Below are positions 42,940 to 52,216 of a stretch of 64,000 nt of DNA, piece after piece. The stretch's first letter is position 1. The number at the start of each line of letters is the position of its first letter. Under the pieces are notes generated by a model. That model was not told the origin of the DNA. It searched no databases and saw only the letters and a list, made by a program, of their open reading frames with translations. This stretch comes from a bacterium (lineage in GTDB: Bacteria; Verrucomicrobiota; Kiritimatiellia; CAIKKV01; CAITUY01). Both the position numbers and the translations under genes were made by a program. The DNA is taken from NCBI GenBank assembly GCA_037128595.1, contig JBAXWB010000018.1:40959-104958 (forward strand), given 5' to 3'.

Positions 42940-44796
42940 ATGGCCTTATTAAGTTTAAAAGATGTCAGCGTGAGTTATGGCGGTCTTCCGTTGCTGGATA
43001 ATGTGGAGTTCCATGTTGAGCGAGGAGATCGCATCTGCCTGTTAGGAGCCAATGGGGCGGGCAAAAGCACCATGCTCCGTATTCTCGCCGGGGAGTCCAA
43101 GCCGGACCTGGGTAAAGTCATCCAGCCCCCCGGGACCCGCGTCAGCCGGCTCCCCCAGCAAGTCCCGCTCCACCTGACCGGACGGGTCCTTGACATTGTC
43201 TGCCCTGATCCCGACGCACTGGATAATCATCGTGACGCGCTGGAAGCCGAACAGATCCTGACCCGCCTGCAAGTGGATCCCGAGGTCCATTTCGAAACCC
43301 TTTCCGGGGGAACCCGCCGCCGTGTGCTCCTCGCCCGCACCCTCCTGGGCAAACCCGACGTCGTGCTTCTGGATGAACCGACCAATCATCTGGACCTGGA
43401 TTCCATTGCCTGGCTGGAAGGGTACCTTCTGCGCCACTGCCGGACGTTCCTCTTCATCACCCATGACCGGGCCTTCCTGCGGCGCATCGCCTCACGTGTG
43501 GTTGAACTTGATCGTGGCCATCTCGTTGACTGGCGCTGTGACTATGACACGTTCCTGAAACGTAAGGAGGAGACCCTCCAGGCGGAAGCCCTGTTATGGG
43601 AGCGTACTGACAAGCGGCTGGAGAAGGAAGAAGCCTGGCGCCGCCGAGGCGTAAAGGCACGTACGGTCCGTAATCAGGGCCGGGTCCGGGCCCTGGAAGC
43701 GTTGCGCACGGAACGCCGCCAGCGACGCGAGCGGACCGGCGCCGTTCAGATGGCGATTCAGGAAGCAGACCGGACAGGCCAGATTGTCCTGAAGGCCGAG
43801 TCCGTTGTCTTCGGCTATGACAACCGTGCCCTGATCCATGATTTCACGGAGGTCATTACCCGCGGCGACCGGATCGGGATTCTCGGCCCCAATGGATGCG
43901 GCAAGACGACCTTGCTTCGCCTGTTGCTTGAACCCAGCGGCACCGGACTCACGCCGCTCTCCGGCAAAATTGCACATGGCACCAACCTGCAAATCGCCTA
44001 TTCCGACCAGCTTCGCGCCCAATTGGATGAAACCCAGTCACTGGCCGAAAACATTGCCCAGGGCAAGGAATTCATCATGATGCAGGGCGTCAAACGCCAT
44101 GTCATGGGGTATCTTGAGGACTTCCTGTTCACCCCCGACCGGGCGCGACAGCCGGTATCCGTCCTGTCGGGCGGGGAACGTAACCGGCTTTTGCTGGCAC
44201 GTCTGTTTGCGCAACCCTCCAATGTGCTGGTCCTGGATGAGCCCACCAATGATCTGGATCTCGACACGCTGGAGTTGCTTGAAGAACAACTGGCCGCCTA
44301 TACCGGAACCGTTCTCATCGTCAGCCATGACCGTTCCTTTTTAAATAATGTGGTCACGAGTGTACTGGCTTTCGAAAAACATCCACCGGGCCGGAATGAT
44401 ATCTGGCTGAAGCCGGATGACGGCTGGTTTGTTAACGAATACGTGGGCGGGTATGATGACTGGGCCGCCAAGCGCCTGCTCCCGCCTGAAGCTGAGCCGG
44501 CCGCCAAACCGGGGCCCCTTAAGACAGAGCCCATGGCCCAGCGCAAACTGACCTTCCGCGAGCGCAAGGAACTGGATGAATTGCCCGGGAAAATCGAAGC
44601 CATGGAGGAAGAACAGACCCAATGGCATGCCTGTCTGGCTGATCCGGCTTTTTTCAGAAAGCCAAAAGCAGAAATCACCAAGGTCACAGAACGCTCCGAA
44701 GCCCTGGCCACCGCCCTTCAGACCGCCTATCGCCAATGGGAGAAGCTGGAAGCGATTGCCAACCCTACTTCAACATCTGCGCCACCCGGTCCGTGA
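42940..44796 (+). CDS. uup: ABC-F family ATPase (Uup-like)
   Basis: About 618 residues from the ATG at 42940 (an upstream in-frame TTG at 42886 is less likely). Two ATPase halves with no membrane segment: GANGAGKST, LSGGTRRRVLLA, LLDEPTNHLDLDS in the first, and GPNGCGKTT, LSGGERNRLLLA, VLDEPTNDLDLDT in the second. The C-terminal coiled coil (about 545-615, RKELDELPGKIEAMEEEQ) is the Uup mark. ABC-F proteins act on ribosomes or DNA junctions. Converges with the next gene with a 32-bp overlap. Confidence 0.93.
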   Translation: MALLSLKDVSVSYGGLPLLDNVEFHVERGDRICLLGANGAGKSTMLRILAGESKPDLGKVIQPPGTRVSRLPQQVPLHLTGRVLDIVCPDPDALDNHRDALEAEQILTRLQVDPEVHFETLSGGTRRRVLLARTLLGKPDVVLLDEPTNHLDLDSIAWLEGYLLRHCRTFLFITHDRAFLRRIASRVVELDRGHLVDWRCDYDTFLKRKEETLQAEALLWERTDKRLEKEEAWRRRGVKARTVRNQGRVRALEALRTERRQRRERTGAVQMAIQEADRTGQIVLKAESVVFGYDNRALIHDFTEVITRGDRIGILGPNGCGKTTLLRLLLEPSGTGLTPLSGKIAHGTNLQIAYSDQLRAQLDETQSLAENIAQGKEFIMMQGVKRHVMGYLEDFLFTPDRARQPVSVLSGGERNRLLLARLFAQPSNVLVLDEPTNDLDLDTLELLEEQLAAYTGTVLIVSHDRSFLNNVVTSVLAFEKHPPGRNDIWLKPDDGWFVNEYVGGYDDWAAKRLLPPEAEPAAKPGPLKTEPMAQRKLTFRERKELDELPGKIEAMEEEQTQWHACLADPAFFRKPKAEITKVTERSEALATALQTAYRQWEKLEAIANPTSTSAPPGP

Positions 44797-45448
44797 TGCC
44801 GTTAAGTTCCCGGGTCAATTTGGCCCGTTCCTGATCAATTTCCACCCGCTTCCAGTTGGCCAGTGAGGCGGCATAGTCCCGATTCAGCTGCTGGAAGCGT
44901 TTTTCAATCTCCGCGGCCCGGGTATTGAGCGCAAGCAACTCCTTGACCTGCCCGTTTTCCTGCGAGGCTACATCAAGTTCTTTCCTTGCTTTTGACACTG
45001 GGGTACTGACATCAATCCCGGGGTATTGTTTCTGAAAATCCTCCCAATAGGCCAATTGGACACCGGGCGGGGAGTTGGTAAAGGTTTTGTCCGAGAGCAT
45101 CTTCTCAAGCTGGGCCTTGCCGGCCGCCGCCACCCGGATCCGTTCCGCCTCCGCCCGCTGGCGCATGTCCGCTTCCTCTTTTTCCCGCGCGGCCATCTTC
45201 TCTTTTGCCTCTTCAGCGGTAACCAGAAAGGCCCGTGTGACCCGGCCCGTCATGAAATCCACGGTCCCGCGGTCATAGTAATACGTCGTCCGCTGCCCCC
45301 CCTTGACCTGCCCTTTAGGTGGCCCCAGCTTCTGAATCACCTGCTCAAACGAATCGCCTTTTACCGCCACCGGCGAGGAGTCAGCTCCGAACGCATCGGT
45401 CAGCAACAGGACAGCGGACAACGCTAACACAGAGGCGACACTATTCAT
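44765..45448 (-). CDS. exported coiled-coil protein with SmpA/OmlA-like start
   Basis: 227 residues. Signal peptide (MNSVASVLALSAVLLLTDAFGA). First 60 residues (FEQVIQKLGPPKGQVKGGQRTTYYYDRGTVDFMTGRV) resemble the SmpA/OmlA lipoprotein fold, without a lipobox. Two charged helical stretches follow (about 75-110 and 160-225), predicted coiled coil. Periplasmic; function unknown. Confidence 0.7.
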   Translation of the reverse strand: MNSVASVLALSAVLLLTDAFGADSSPVAVKGDSFEQVIQKLGPPKGQVKGGQRTTYYYDRGTVDFMTGRVTRAFLVTAEEAKEKMAAREKEEADMRQRAEAERIRVAAAGKAQLEKMLSDKTFTNSPPGVQLAYWEDFQKQYPGIDVSTPVSKARKELDVASQENGQVKELLALNTRAAEIEKRFQQLNRDYAASLANWKRVEIDQERAKLTRELNGITDRVAQMLK

Positions 45449-45486
45449 TCTGGCTCCTGATTCCCGACTTCTGAATTCTTCCCCGC

Positions 45487-45936
45487 TTACCCCAACTGGG
45501 CAAGGACCACCTGATTGACAAGTTTACCGTCGGAACGGCCCTTGACCTTTGGCATCAGCGCCTGCATCACCTTGCCAAGGTCTTTCTTCCCGCTGGCACC
45601 GGTCTCGGCGATGATCGCTTTCACCAAGGCTTCAATTTCAGGCTGTCCCAGCTGCTGGGGCTGATACTTACGGAACCATTCGATCTCCTGCTGTTCCTTA
45701 TCCGCCAGATCCTGGCGGGCGGCGGCCTTAAACTGCTCCACCGAGTCCTGCCGCTGTTTAATCGCCTTGGCCACGATGGTGGCCACCGTCTCATCCGACG
45801 GTTCCTTTCCCACATTCACCGTCGCATCCTTCACCTGGGAGTGCAACATCCGTAACGCCGATAACAGCCCCTGATTTTGCGACTTCATCGCCGTTTTAAT
45901 ATCCGCCAACAATGCATCCAACAAAGGTGAGCCCAT
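45487..45936 (-). CDS. GatB/YqeY-domain protein
   Basis: 149 residues from the ATG at 45936, with AAGGA six bases upstream, in good agreement with the family length. Opens LLDALLADIKTAMKSQNQG and carries LRMLHSQVKDATV, EIEWFRKYQPQQLG and GKVMQALMPKVKGRSDGKLVN, all typical of YqeY. Related to the tRNA-binding tail of GatB; the exact role is not established. Confidence 0.95.
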   Translation of the reverse strand: MGSPLLDALLADIKTAMKSQNQGLLSALRMLHSQVKDATVNVGKEPSDETVATIVAKAIKQRQDSVEQFKAAARQDLADKEQQEIEWFRKYQPQQLGQPEIEALVKAIIAETGASGKKDLGKVMQALMPKVKGRSDGKLVNQVVLAQLG

Positions 45937-45954
45937 ATTATTCCTTCTTTCCCA

Positions 45955-45996
45955 TTTCACATCTCACATCTGACATCTCACGTTTCACATCTACTG
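45955..45996. repeat. heptamer array
   Basis: Six tandem heptamers of the form TCTCACA: TTTCACA, TCTCACA, TCTGACA, TCTCACG, TTTCACA, TCTACTG. It starts 18 bp before the YqeY gene and covers the stop codon of the cupin gene. Confidence 0.75.
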
Positions 45997-46311
45997 GTAA
46001 CACACCGCCAACCAGACGGTATCCTCATCCGGCGCGGTCCATTCCACCCGGTGCCGTTCATGGGCCTTGATATTGATCCAGTCCCCGGGCTCCATGACCA
46101 TCGGTTCAGGGTGCCCTTCGAACTTGAGGCAGGCCCGGCCCTTGATCAACACCAGAAACTCATGATCATCCTGATCATACCAGAAACCGTCCGGCGAGGA
46201 GTGGCCCCGGGACACAATCCGTTCAACCCACATCCCCCCCGACTGACAAATGACTTCAATAAATTCTTCAGGCAGGGCATGCGGGATGTTCTTCAATAAA
46301 TTCTTCTTCAT
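45991..46311 (-). CDS. small cupin-domain protein
   Basis: About 106 residues from the ATG at 46311, which fits the family start MKKNLLKNIP; the frame is open to 46353. Single cupin barrel: FWYDQDDHEFLVLIKGRACLKFEG and PGDWINIKAHERHRVEW, with the two-His/one-Glu metal motif partly kept. The ending (TVWLAVCYQ) is typical of a small family whose function is unknown. Last codons lie in a heptamer array. Tail overlaps the end of the nitroreductase gene only if the longer start is used. Confidence 0.82.
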   Translation of the reverse strand: MKKNLLKNIPHALPEEFIEVICQSGGMWVERIVSRGHSSPDGFWYDQDDHEFLVLIKGRACLKFEGHPEPMVMEPGDWINIKAHERHRVEWTAPDEDTVWLAVCYQ

Positions 46312-46336
46312 ATTCAACACATTTTCTCTGGCACGC

Positions 46337-46969
46337 TCACCCAACCGCTTCATCCATATAGCGGATAGACATCGCCAGGGGCCGTTTCTTGGGGCCAGCC
46401 GAGATCCGGGCGGGGTAACCCACGGGGATCACCGCCATAAATTCACCTTCCGGCTCTGCGAGGAACGTCAGCACCTCATGCTTGATCAGGTACAAAATAC
46501 CGAGCCATACGGTTCCCATCCCGACCGAGGTGGCGGCCAGCAGTAAATTCTGAACCGCCGCCGCAGAACTCTGAATCTCCATGGTCCTGAAGAAATCGAC
46601 TTCCTCGGGCCGCTTGACCTGGAACAAATCCGAGCCATGCCGGATGAGTTCCCCGGTGTTCGCCACCGCGATCACCACCGGGGCACTGAGAATCGTGCGT
46701 GAAGCCATCCGGAGCAAGGCGCAGGAGGGCCGCGGGAACGCGCCTGCATGGCTATTCACCAAATCAGCCAGCGCGGCCTTTTTGGCATCGCGCAACACGA
46801 TGAAACGCCAGGATTGCTGGTTATGGGCCGAAGGGGCCCTGTTCGCGGCCGCCAGAATGGTCAGCAGATGCATTTCAGGAACCGGCTGATCAGTAAACAG
46901 GCGGACGCTGCGCCGGTCGCGGATGGTCTGCAGCGTTTCGTTCTGCGTAATATCGGGGGTTGTGATCAT
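46337..46969 (-). CDS. nitroreductase-family FMN protein
   Basis: 210 residues. TIRDRRSVRLF gives the family FMN-phosphate arginines, APSAHNQQSWRFIV the FMN pocket, and GMGTVWLGI the C-terminal motif. Reduces nitro groups, quinones or flavins with NAD(P)H; substrate unknown. Two bases separate it from the SOD gene, so the two share a transcript. Confidence 0.93.
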   Translation of the reverse strand: MITTPDITQNETLQTIRDRRSVRLFTDQPVPEMHLLTILAAANRAPSAHNQQSWRFIVLRDAKKAALADLVNSHAGAFPRPSCALLRMASRTILSAPVVIAVANTGELIRHGSDLFQVKRPEEVDFFRTMEIQSSAAAVQNLLLAATSVGMGTVWLGILYLIKHEVLTFLAEPEGEFMAVIPVGYPARISAGPKKRPLAMSIRYMDEAVG

Positions 46970-46971
46970 CC

Positions 46972-47634
46972 TTACTCCTTCAACTGAGCGGCTGCAAAAT
47001 CCCAGTTCACAAGCTTATCCAGAAAGGCGGTCACAAAATCCTTCCGGCGATTCTGATAGTCGAGATAATAGGCATGCTCCCAGACATCGCAACACAGCAA
47101 CGCCTTCTGACCATGCGCCACCGGAGTATCGGCATTTGACGTCCGGATCACCTTCAGCCCCTCTCCCTCCACCACCAGCCAGACCCATCCGCTCCCGAAC
47201 TGACCCACGGCCGCGGCCGTGAAGGCTTCCTGGAACTTCTCAAAGCTGCCAAACGACTTCACAATCATCTCCGCCAACACGCCCGAAGGCTTTCCCCCGC
47301 CGTTTGGCTTCATGCTGTTCCAGAAAAAGGTATGATTCCATATTTGCGCGGCATTATTGAAAATTGCAGGGCCATCCTTGTCCTTGGAGTTGGTGGTAAC
47401 CTTAATGACCTCCACCAATGGCATCGACTCGAGTTCCGAGACCGCAATCAGTTTGTTCAAGGCGTCGGCATACCCTTTATGATGTTTGCCATAGTGAAAG
47501 CTCATGGTCCGCGCCGAAATGACCGGTTCCAAGGCGTTTTCAGCATAAGGAAGGGGGGGGACCTGAAAGGCACCAAACCCGTTGCAAGCCACCAGCATCC
47601 CGGCCACCACCGCACCTAATCCTCGATTTTTCAT
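46972..47634 (-). CDS. sodB: exported Fe/Mn superoxide dismutase
   Basis: 220 residues with all four metal ligands: His47 (SFHYGKHH), His101 (IWNHTFFW), Asp183 and His187 (CDVWEHAYYLDYQN). The sequence context is of the iron-type SodB group. Unusual is the N-terminus: MKNRGLGAVVAGMLVAC is a signal peptide whose end, LVAC, fits a lipobox, so the enzyme may be a lipoprotein; cleavage at FGA-F is the other option. Either way it acts in the periplasm. Confidence 0.93.
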   Translation of the reverse strand: MKNRGLGAVVAGMLVACNGFGAFQVPPLPYAENALEPVISARTMSFHYGKHHKGYADALNKLIAVSELESMPLVEVIKVTTNSKDKDGPAIFNNAAQIWNHTFFWNSMKPNGGGKPSGVLAEMIVKSFGSFEKFQEAFTAAAVGQFGSGWVWLVVEGEGLKVIRTSNADTPVAHGQKALLCCDVWEHAYYLDYQNRRKDFVTAFLDKLVNWDFAAAQLKE

Positions 47635-47684
47635 TCAGTCCTCCTCTGTTAATTGGGTTTAGCGAAACGGACTCAGAAAGGGTT

Positions 47685-47766
47685 AACATGGATGTACAGG
47701 ATAAACAGGATCATTCAAAAAACAAAACCCCACCTCTGTATCCTGTAAATCCTGTATATCCATGTT
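47685..47766. repeat. long inverted repeat downstream of SOD (AACATGGAT family)
   Basis: 27-base arms (47685-47711 and 47740-47766) that are inverted with few mismatches: AACATGGATGTACAGGAT against ATCCTGTATATCCATGTT. This type is common between genes of environmental bacteria. Lies upstream of the SOD start and beyond the metallophosphoesterase stop. Confidence 0.75.
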
Positions 47767-47929
47767 GGATTCTCTTTTCTGCCTGCTAAAGGTATCTCCT
47801 TCAATGCTCCATTCTTAAGGGGCTCAGGCTTCGCGTGAGTAAATCTTGTTTTTATTCTTACTCAACAGACTACAGCAAGACCCATGACGAAAAAAGGGAA
47901 AAGCGGAGGAGTGCAGCACCAGGTGCTGA

Positions 47930-48994
47930 TCACGGAACAGGATGGAAATCTTCAGGATGGCGAATCTGGGTTTTAACTTCTCCGGCGGCAGTCCGGATCC
48001 AGGTCGAGAAGCTCCGACTGCCTTCATCCAGTTCAATGACCCGCGCGCCACCAGCGGGGAGGCCATGATAACTGTAATCCCCGGTTTTTCGCCCGAAGGC
48101 GAGACAGATACTATGAAAGGAGGCCGCATAGTCATTGTTGTGATCATGACCGACAAAGGTGCCGAGGATCGATTTGGACTCCACCATCGCCGTAAACATC
48201 CCTGAATTCAGCTTGGGACAACTGACGTTCTCCTGCTTTTCACCCAGCACTTTACCAGCCGAAAGGGCCTCATTGTATTCAGGGAAAGGAATGTGAAAAA
48301 AAGCAAGAGACGGAAGCGGAGTTCCACCGTTGGCGTCGGTATTGATCTGGGCCTGGCGGCGGAACCACTCAATTTGACGAATGCTGAACCAGGCATAACC
48401 ATCTGAACTGTTTTTGTCCGCGTAGTCACCCGAGTCCAGGCAGTAAAGGGCGGCCTTGACCTGTTGCGTCCCATGGGCCATGACCGGGAGAAGATAGTTC
48501 CCGCCTCCGCCCAACTCAGTTGGCCCGCACTTGGAAAGCGCAAAAGGCAGGGTTCCGATGAACGTGACAAGCTCATGCTGGGTCTTTCCGGAATATTCAT
48601 AGTCATGATTTCCCATGACGACGGCCCAGGGGATTTTCCGATCCATTACCGGAGTGGCGAGTTTGCGCCAGGCTTCGAAGGGCTGCTCACGTGTGGTCAC
48701 ATTATCACCGGTAAACACGACCAGATCAGGTTTTTCCACATCCAGTACGCTGGAAATCGTCGCCACCACCCCTTCGGCCTTAGTGACGGTATCGGCAGGG
48801 TTTCCTTCCAGGAAGTGGGTGTCGGTGAATTGGACCACCTTGAATTTACCGTTCTGCGAAAATTTCAGTTCAGGCATGTTGGTTTCCTCCGCAAAAAGAG
48901 TGCCGGCCAAAAACATCACCGCCGCCATCGCGTAGAGGAATCCACGAGGATGATGACAGAGAATCAATCCGGTCTTTTTTCGAGCGAACTCCAT
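47930..48994 (-). CDS. exported metallophosphoesterase (calcineurin-like)
   Basis: Frame open to 49150; start uncertain. The ATG at 48994 gives 354 residues and keeps a hydrophobic segment (FLYAMAAVMFLAGTLFAEE) as signal peptide; the ATG at 48928 is the shorter option. Metal ligands are in order: FTDTHFL, FTGDN, GNHDYEY, and GHDHNND near the end, with a His in FFHIPFPEY. Likely a purple-acid-phosphatase-type phosphodiesterase in the periplasm. It overlaps the preceding gene if the long start is used. Confidence 0.85.
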   Translation of the reverse strand: MEFARKKTGLILCHHPRGFLYAMAAVMFLAGTLFAEETNMPELKFSQNGKFKVVQFTDTHFLEGNPADTVTKAEGVVATISSVLDVEKPDLVVFTGDNVTTREQPFEAWRKLATPVMDRKIPWAVVMGNHDYEYSGKTQHELVTFIGTLPFALSKCGPTELGGGGNYLLPVMAHGTQQVKAALYCLDSGDYADKNSSDGYAWFSIRQIEWFRRQAQINTDANGGTPLPSLAFFHIPFPEYNEALSAGKVLGEKQENVSCPKLNSGMFTAMVESKSILGTFVGHDHNNDYAASFHSICLAFGRKTGDYSYHGLPAGGARVIELDEGSRSFSTWIRTAAGEVKTQIRHPEDFHPVP

Positions 48995-49070
48995 TTGCGG
49001 AAAGAAGGTGCCATAAGATCGCCATAACCTCAAGCACGACATCGGTGCGGCAGCTTTTCCCGCAGGGGCC

Positions 49071-50675
49071 TCAGAGAATTTGGCCATCAGCCAACAGCCG
49101 CGCCTTGAGTTGCGGATAGGGAACCTCCTGCACGGAAGTGCCGGACTCAATGGCTATGCACGCGGCGGTGGCCGCCGACTGACCGAGCGTCATGAAGACC
49201 GGCTCCATGCGGATCGAACCGAAGGCCATATGCGAGGCGGAGAGGGCCCAGGGGACCAGTAAATTGGAACATTCAGACGCTTTAGGCACAATCGAACGGT
49301 AAGCGATGGGATACGGATGAGGAATGCGGTGCTGAATATCACCTTCATTCAGAACGCCTCCCTCCTCACTTACATAACGCTGCGTATGGTGGGAATCCAT
49401 CGTGTAAGCGCCCAGGCCGATCGAGTCCTCTGCCGTAATATGACTTAAGCAGTTATGCTCGGTCATGACATAATCCGAAACCATCCGGCGACCTTCACGC
49501 ACATAGATGTCGTAGGGCCAGTGCTGATGGTCGGCAAACTCATCTTTTGGAAGCCCCCAGCCGGCATAAAAGGCACGAATTTCCCAGGGGACACGCGGGT
49601 GGTGCTGCAGGGTCCAGATGAGCCCGCGCTGCCAGTTTTCGTGTGCTTTTTCAACTTCAGCACGTTTGGCATACCCGGCTTCCGCATAATTCCAGTCAGG
49701 CCCGTAGTTCATTCCGATAAAATCGCAGGAAACCGGCCCCTCATTATTGGAATCTGTTTTCCGGTTGGGCATCAGGCTGAGCTTGAAAAACCGGGTGGCG
49801 CCTTGTTCGATATGACGAAAGAGGATTTCGTACTCACGTTCATCATAGCCCTGGGGCTTCTCAACGGCCATGCGATTCGCGGGAACATCGGTGAGCACCA
49901 TCCGGTAGCAATAGGACTGCAACCGCCGGTCACCGTCGCCATCCCGCCCACCCGCATCCGGATTGATGTGCGGCAGCAGGCCACTCGCAGGCGCTGAGGG
50001 AATGACATACGGACTCAGGGGCGTGATTTTGGAAAACTGGTGACTTTTGGAGCGCCCCGCCTGGATACCGCTGATCGTTTCGTTGTAAACAGAGTTGGCT
50101 TCCCGGCCGACGATGTAACTGACGCCTGAGGCCGCGAGCAGATCACCTTCATAAGTGGCATCGATATACACCTTCGCGCGGAATTCCTGCCCGGTTTCGG
50201 TGCGGATCGCCATCACTTCAATACCCTTCTTGATGACACCACTCTTCCGGTCAAGCCGGGCGACCACGACACGGACACCTGCTTCGTGTAGCATTTCATT
50301 AAGGATCCGCTCCGCCACGCCCGGCTCAAAAACCGTTGCCAGTTCCTTGCTATGGATAAACGCTTCCGCGCCCTGTCCGGCATTTTTGAACTCATTTTGG
50401 TTTTCCCAGATCCAGGCCGGTCCTTTGCGATAATGGAGATAGAGTCGGTGGTAGAATTCCCGACTGATCCCCCCCAACACGTTTTCGTCCCCGAAATCAG
50501 TCCATCCGAGACCACTGGTAGTCATTCCGCCAAGGTGGTTCGTAACCGAGATAAGCACGACCGATTTACCCATGCGCGCGGCCTGGATGGCCGCCGTTAC
50601 GCCGCCTGAGCCCCCGCCATACACACACACATCAATAGGGTTATCGGGGGTGTTGAGCTTTTGTGCGGTTTTCAT
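49071..50675 (-). CDS. FAD-dependent oxidoreductase (FAD_oxidored family)
   Basis: 534 residues. GGGSGGVTAAIQAARMGKSVVLIS gives the Rossmann loop, followed by NHLGGMTTSGLGWTDFG, which is the family mark. VYIDATYEGDLLAASGVSYIVGREA is the second FAD motif, and the C-terminal region (LLVPWALSASHMAFGSIRMEPVFMTLGQSAATAA) closes the site. Such enzymes of PVC bacteria lie near sulfatase or glycan genes; the substrate is not known. It opens a pair with the metallophosphoesterase. Confidence 0.88.
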   Translation of the reverse strand: MKTAQKLNTPDNPIDVCVYGGGSGGVTAAIQAARMGKSVVLISVTNHLGGMTTSGLGWTDFGDENVLGGISREFYHRLYLHYRKGPAWIWENQNEFKNAGQGAEAFIHSKELATVFEPGVAERILNEMLHEAGVRVVVARLDRKSGVIKKGIEVMAIRTETGQEFRAKVYIDATYEGDLLAASGVSYIVGREANSVYNETISGIQAGRSKSHQFSKITPLSPYVIPSAPASGLLPHINPDAGGRDGDGDRRLQSYCYRMVLTDVPANRMAVEKPQGYDEREYEILFRHIEQGATRFFKLSLMPNRKTDSNNEGPVSCDFIGMNYGPDWNYAEAGYAKRAEVEKAHENWQRGLIWTLQHHPRVPWEIRAFYAGWGLPKDEFADHQHWPYDIYVREGRRMVSDYVMTEHNCLSHITAEDSIGLGAYTMDSHHTQRYVSEEGGVLNEGDIQHRIPHPYPIAYRSIVPKASECSNLLVPWALSASHMAFGSIRMEPVFMTLGQSAATAACIAIESGTSVQEVPYPQLKARLLADGQIL

Positions 50676-50852
50676 ATTAATATTAATTAACTTTCTTTGC
50701 CGGAAATTGCAAGGTCACGCAATGCCTAATTGCCCGTTTTCCGAACAGCCCGTTCTGGACTGTTTCTTCTAAACCCACCCTTTTCGAGCTACGTCTAATT
50801 GGACTTGGCTAATTGGGCTTGGCTTGACGGATGCCTTTTGCCACTATGAGGC

Positions 50853-51728
50853 ATGAAGAAAATGCATAGGCTTGCACTTTTCCTAGGGCTTTTTTTTTCG
50901 GTCGCCATTTCATTTGCCGCAGTTGAAACGCTTCCCATTTCACTCTCCTCACCCCAGGGCTGGTGCACAAAGGCCGCCGCCCAGGCCTTGACCGAATTCC
51001 GCGCTCACGCCCCGTCCGACACCAACGCGCTTCTGGAATCCCTGATTTCAACTGGCCAAGCGCTTGAACTGGCCGACGAAACCACTGAAGCGGCGCGCCT
51101 GTATGGGCAGGCCATCATGCTCGCCCGAAGCCAAATTCAGAATACCGGGACCAACAAGGAAGCCAGCTTACGCTCCTATATCCAGTCGCTCATTCATCTT
51201 GGCGGGGTGGCTTATGACAAAACCCATTACGAGGAAGCCGAGAAACTCTGTCATAGCGCCGTTGAGGCGGCGCGACTCACTTTGCCAGAAAAGGACCTAC
51301 TGGTTAAGATCGCCCGTAACCGCTATGCGCTCGCACTCGGCCAGCGGTATCAACCCGAACAACGCCGGGCACTCTATCTCTCTCTGGAAGCGTCCTGCGT
51401 CAAGGCCTTCGGGAAACGTCACGAAGAGACCGCGCTCGTCCTTGACGAACTCGCGGCGATAGCCATGATAACGTCCGACTATAAACAGGCAGCCAGCTAC
51501 GCGGCGGAAGCCCTCAAAATCCGTCGCCGCCTCCTGAGCACCAACCACCCCCGTTTGGCGGATTCGATCAACCACCTGGCATCCGTAGATTTCGCCAGGA
51601 ACAATCGCTCAGATATGGTGCCCCTGCTCAAGGAAGCCCTGAAGATACGAACCGAGGCCTTTGGCCCCGACCATCCCAAGACCGCGCTCTCCCGCAAAAA
51701 CCTGGAATTGTTCGGGAGCGTCAAATAG
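50853..51728 (+). CDS. exported TPR (kinesin-light-chain-type) protein
   Basis: 291 residues with signal peptide (to about FAA). At least four tetratricopeptide units of about 42 residues with leucine/alanine spacing (KQAASYAAEALKIRRRLL and KEALKIRTEAFGPDHPKTA are clear), a type used as a protein-binding scaffold. Periplasmic. Divergent from the oxidoreductase, 177 bp apart. Confidence 0.85.
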   Translation: MKKMHRLALFLGLFFSVAISFAAVETLPISLSSPQGWCTKAAAQALTEFRAHAPSDTNALLESLISTGQALELADETTEAARLYGQAIMLARSQIQNTGTNKEASLRSYIQSLIHLGGVAYDKTHYEEAEKLCHSAVEAARLTLPEKDLLVKIARNRYALALGQRYQPEQRRALYLSLEASCVKAFGKRHEETALVLDELAAIAMITSDYKQAASYAAEALKIRRRLLSTNHPRLADSINHLASVDFARNNRSDMVPLLKEALKIRTEAFGPDHPKTALSRKNLELFGSVK

Positions 51729-51829
51729 TCATATAGCGGCGACCAGGGCAGACGCATCTAAAAATGCTCGAAATAAAGGGGATTTTACCACGGAGACGCG
51801 GAGATTCAGGGAGAGAATTCAAAGATAAT

Positions 51830-51877
51830 GTTGCGGAATTTGTAATTCCGGAGTACCGAAATTAAAAATTCCGCAAC
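51830..51877. repeat. GTTGCGG-type palindrome inside the MITE-like element
   Basis: Arms GTTGCGGAATTT (51830-51841) and AAATTCCGCAAC (51866-51877), 12 bp, perfect. The outer seven bases are the same as those of the palindrome at 58537-58582. Confidence 0.75.
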
Positions 51878-52018
51878 GGTTTTCTGGAGTAATACCACGA
51901 GAAAGAGGGATTAAAGAATACGTGGCACGACCTGGCCAAAGGAACCTGGCCGAAAGAAATGGCCTGCTGTGAGTGAGTCGCACTGTCGAAGTATTCGTCT
52001 GTGTTCCTCAAGGAAACC

Positions 52019-52068
52019 GTGGCGTTTATTCCGCCCACATGTACTCATGAGGGCGGAATAAACGCCAC
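52019..52068. repeat. 18-bp stem palindrome inside the MITE-like element
   Basis: Arms GTGGCGTTTATTCCGCCC (52019-52036) and its exact complement at 52051-52068, with a 14-base loop. Confidence 0.85.
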
Positions 52069-52216
52069 ATTTGCATTTTCTGCTCTCTCTAAATCTCCGC
52101 TTCTCCGCGGTAAATCTTCCTCGTTTCCCAGTCAGTGCGAATCAGGGGAAGATTCCGTTGTTTTGCGGCATTTAGAGGCGTCTGCCCTGTAGCGGCACAG
52201 GACGCCCGAATGCGGA

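Larger units (their letters stand above)
51785..52113. mobile_element. MITE-like element with nested palindromes
   Basis: About 330 bp bounded by inverted repeats of about 30 bases (51785-51816 and 52084-52113: TTACCACGGAGACGCGGAGA against its reverse complement with several mismatches). It contains two separate palindromes (51830-51877, 52019-52068) and no open gene. Lies between two convergent genes, so its insertion harms neither. No target-site duplication checked. Confidence 0.65.

Noticed and set aside
47685..47766. CRISPR array
   Set aside because: Two inverted arms only; no direct repeats with even spacers anywhere in the window.
50750..50806. Two TGGAC words 44 bp apart (twice 22) before the oxidoreductase gene at 50675
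   Set aside because: The flanks (CTGGACTGTTTC and TTGGACTTGG) do not match the ATGGACAAA / CTGGAC(A/T)TTT half-sites, and 44 bp is not the spacing of the other four.
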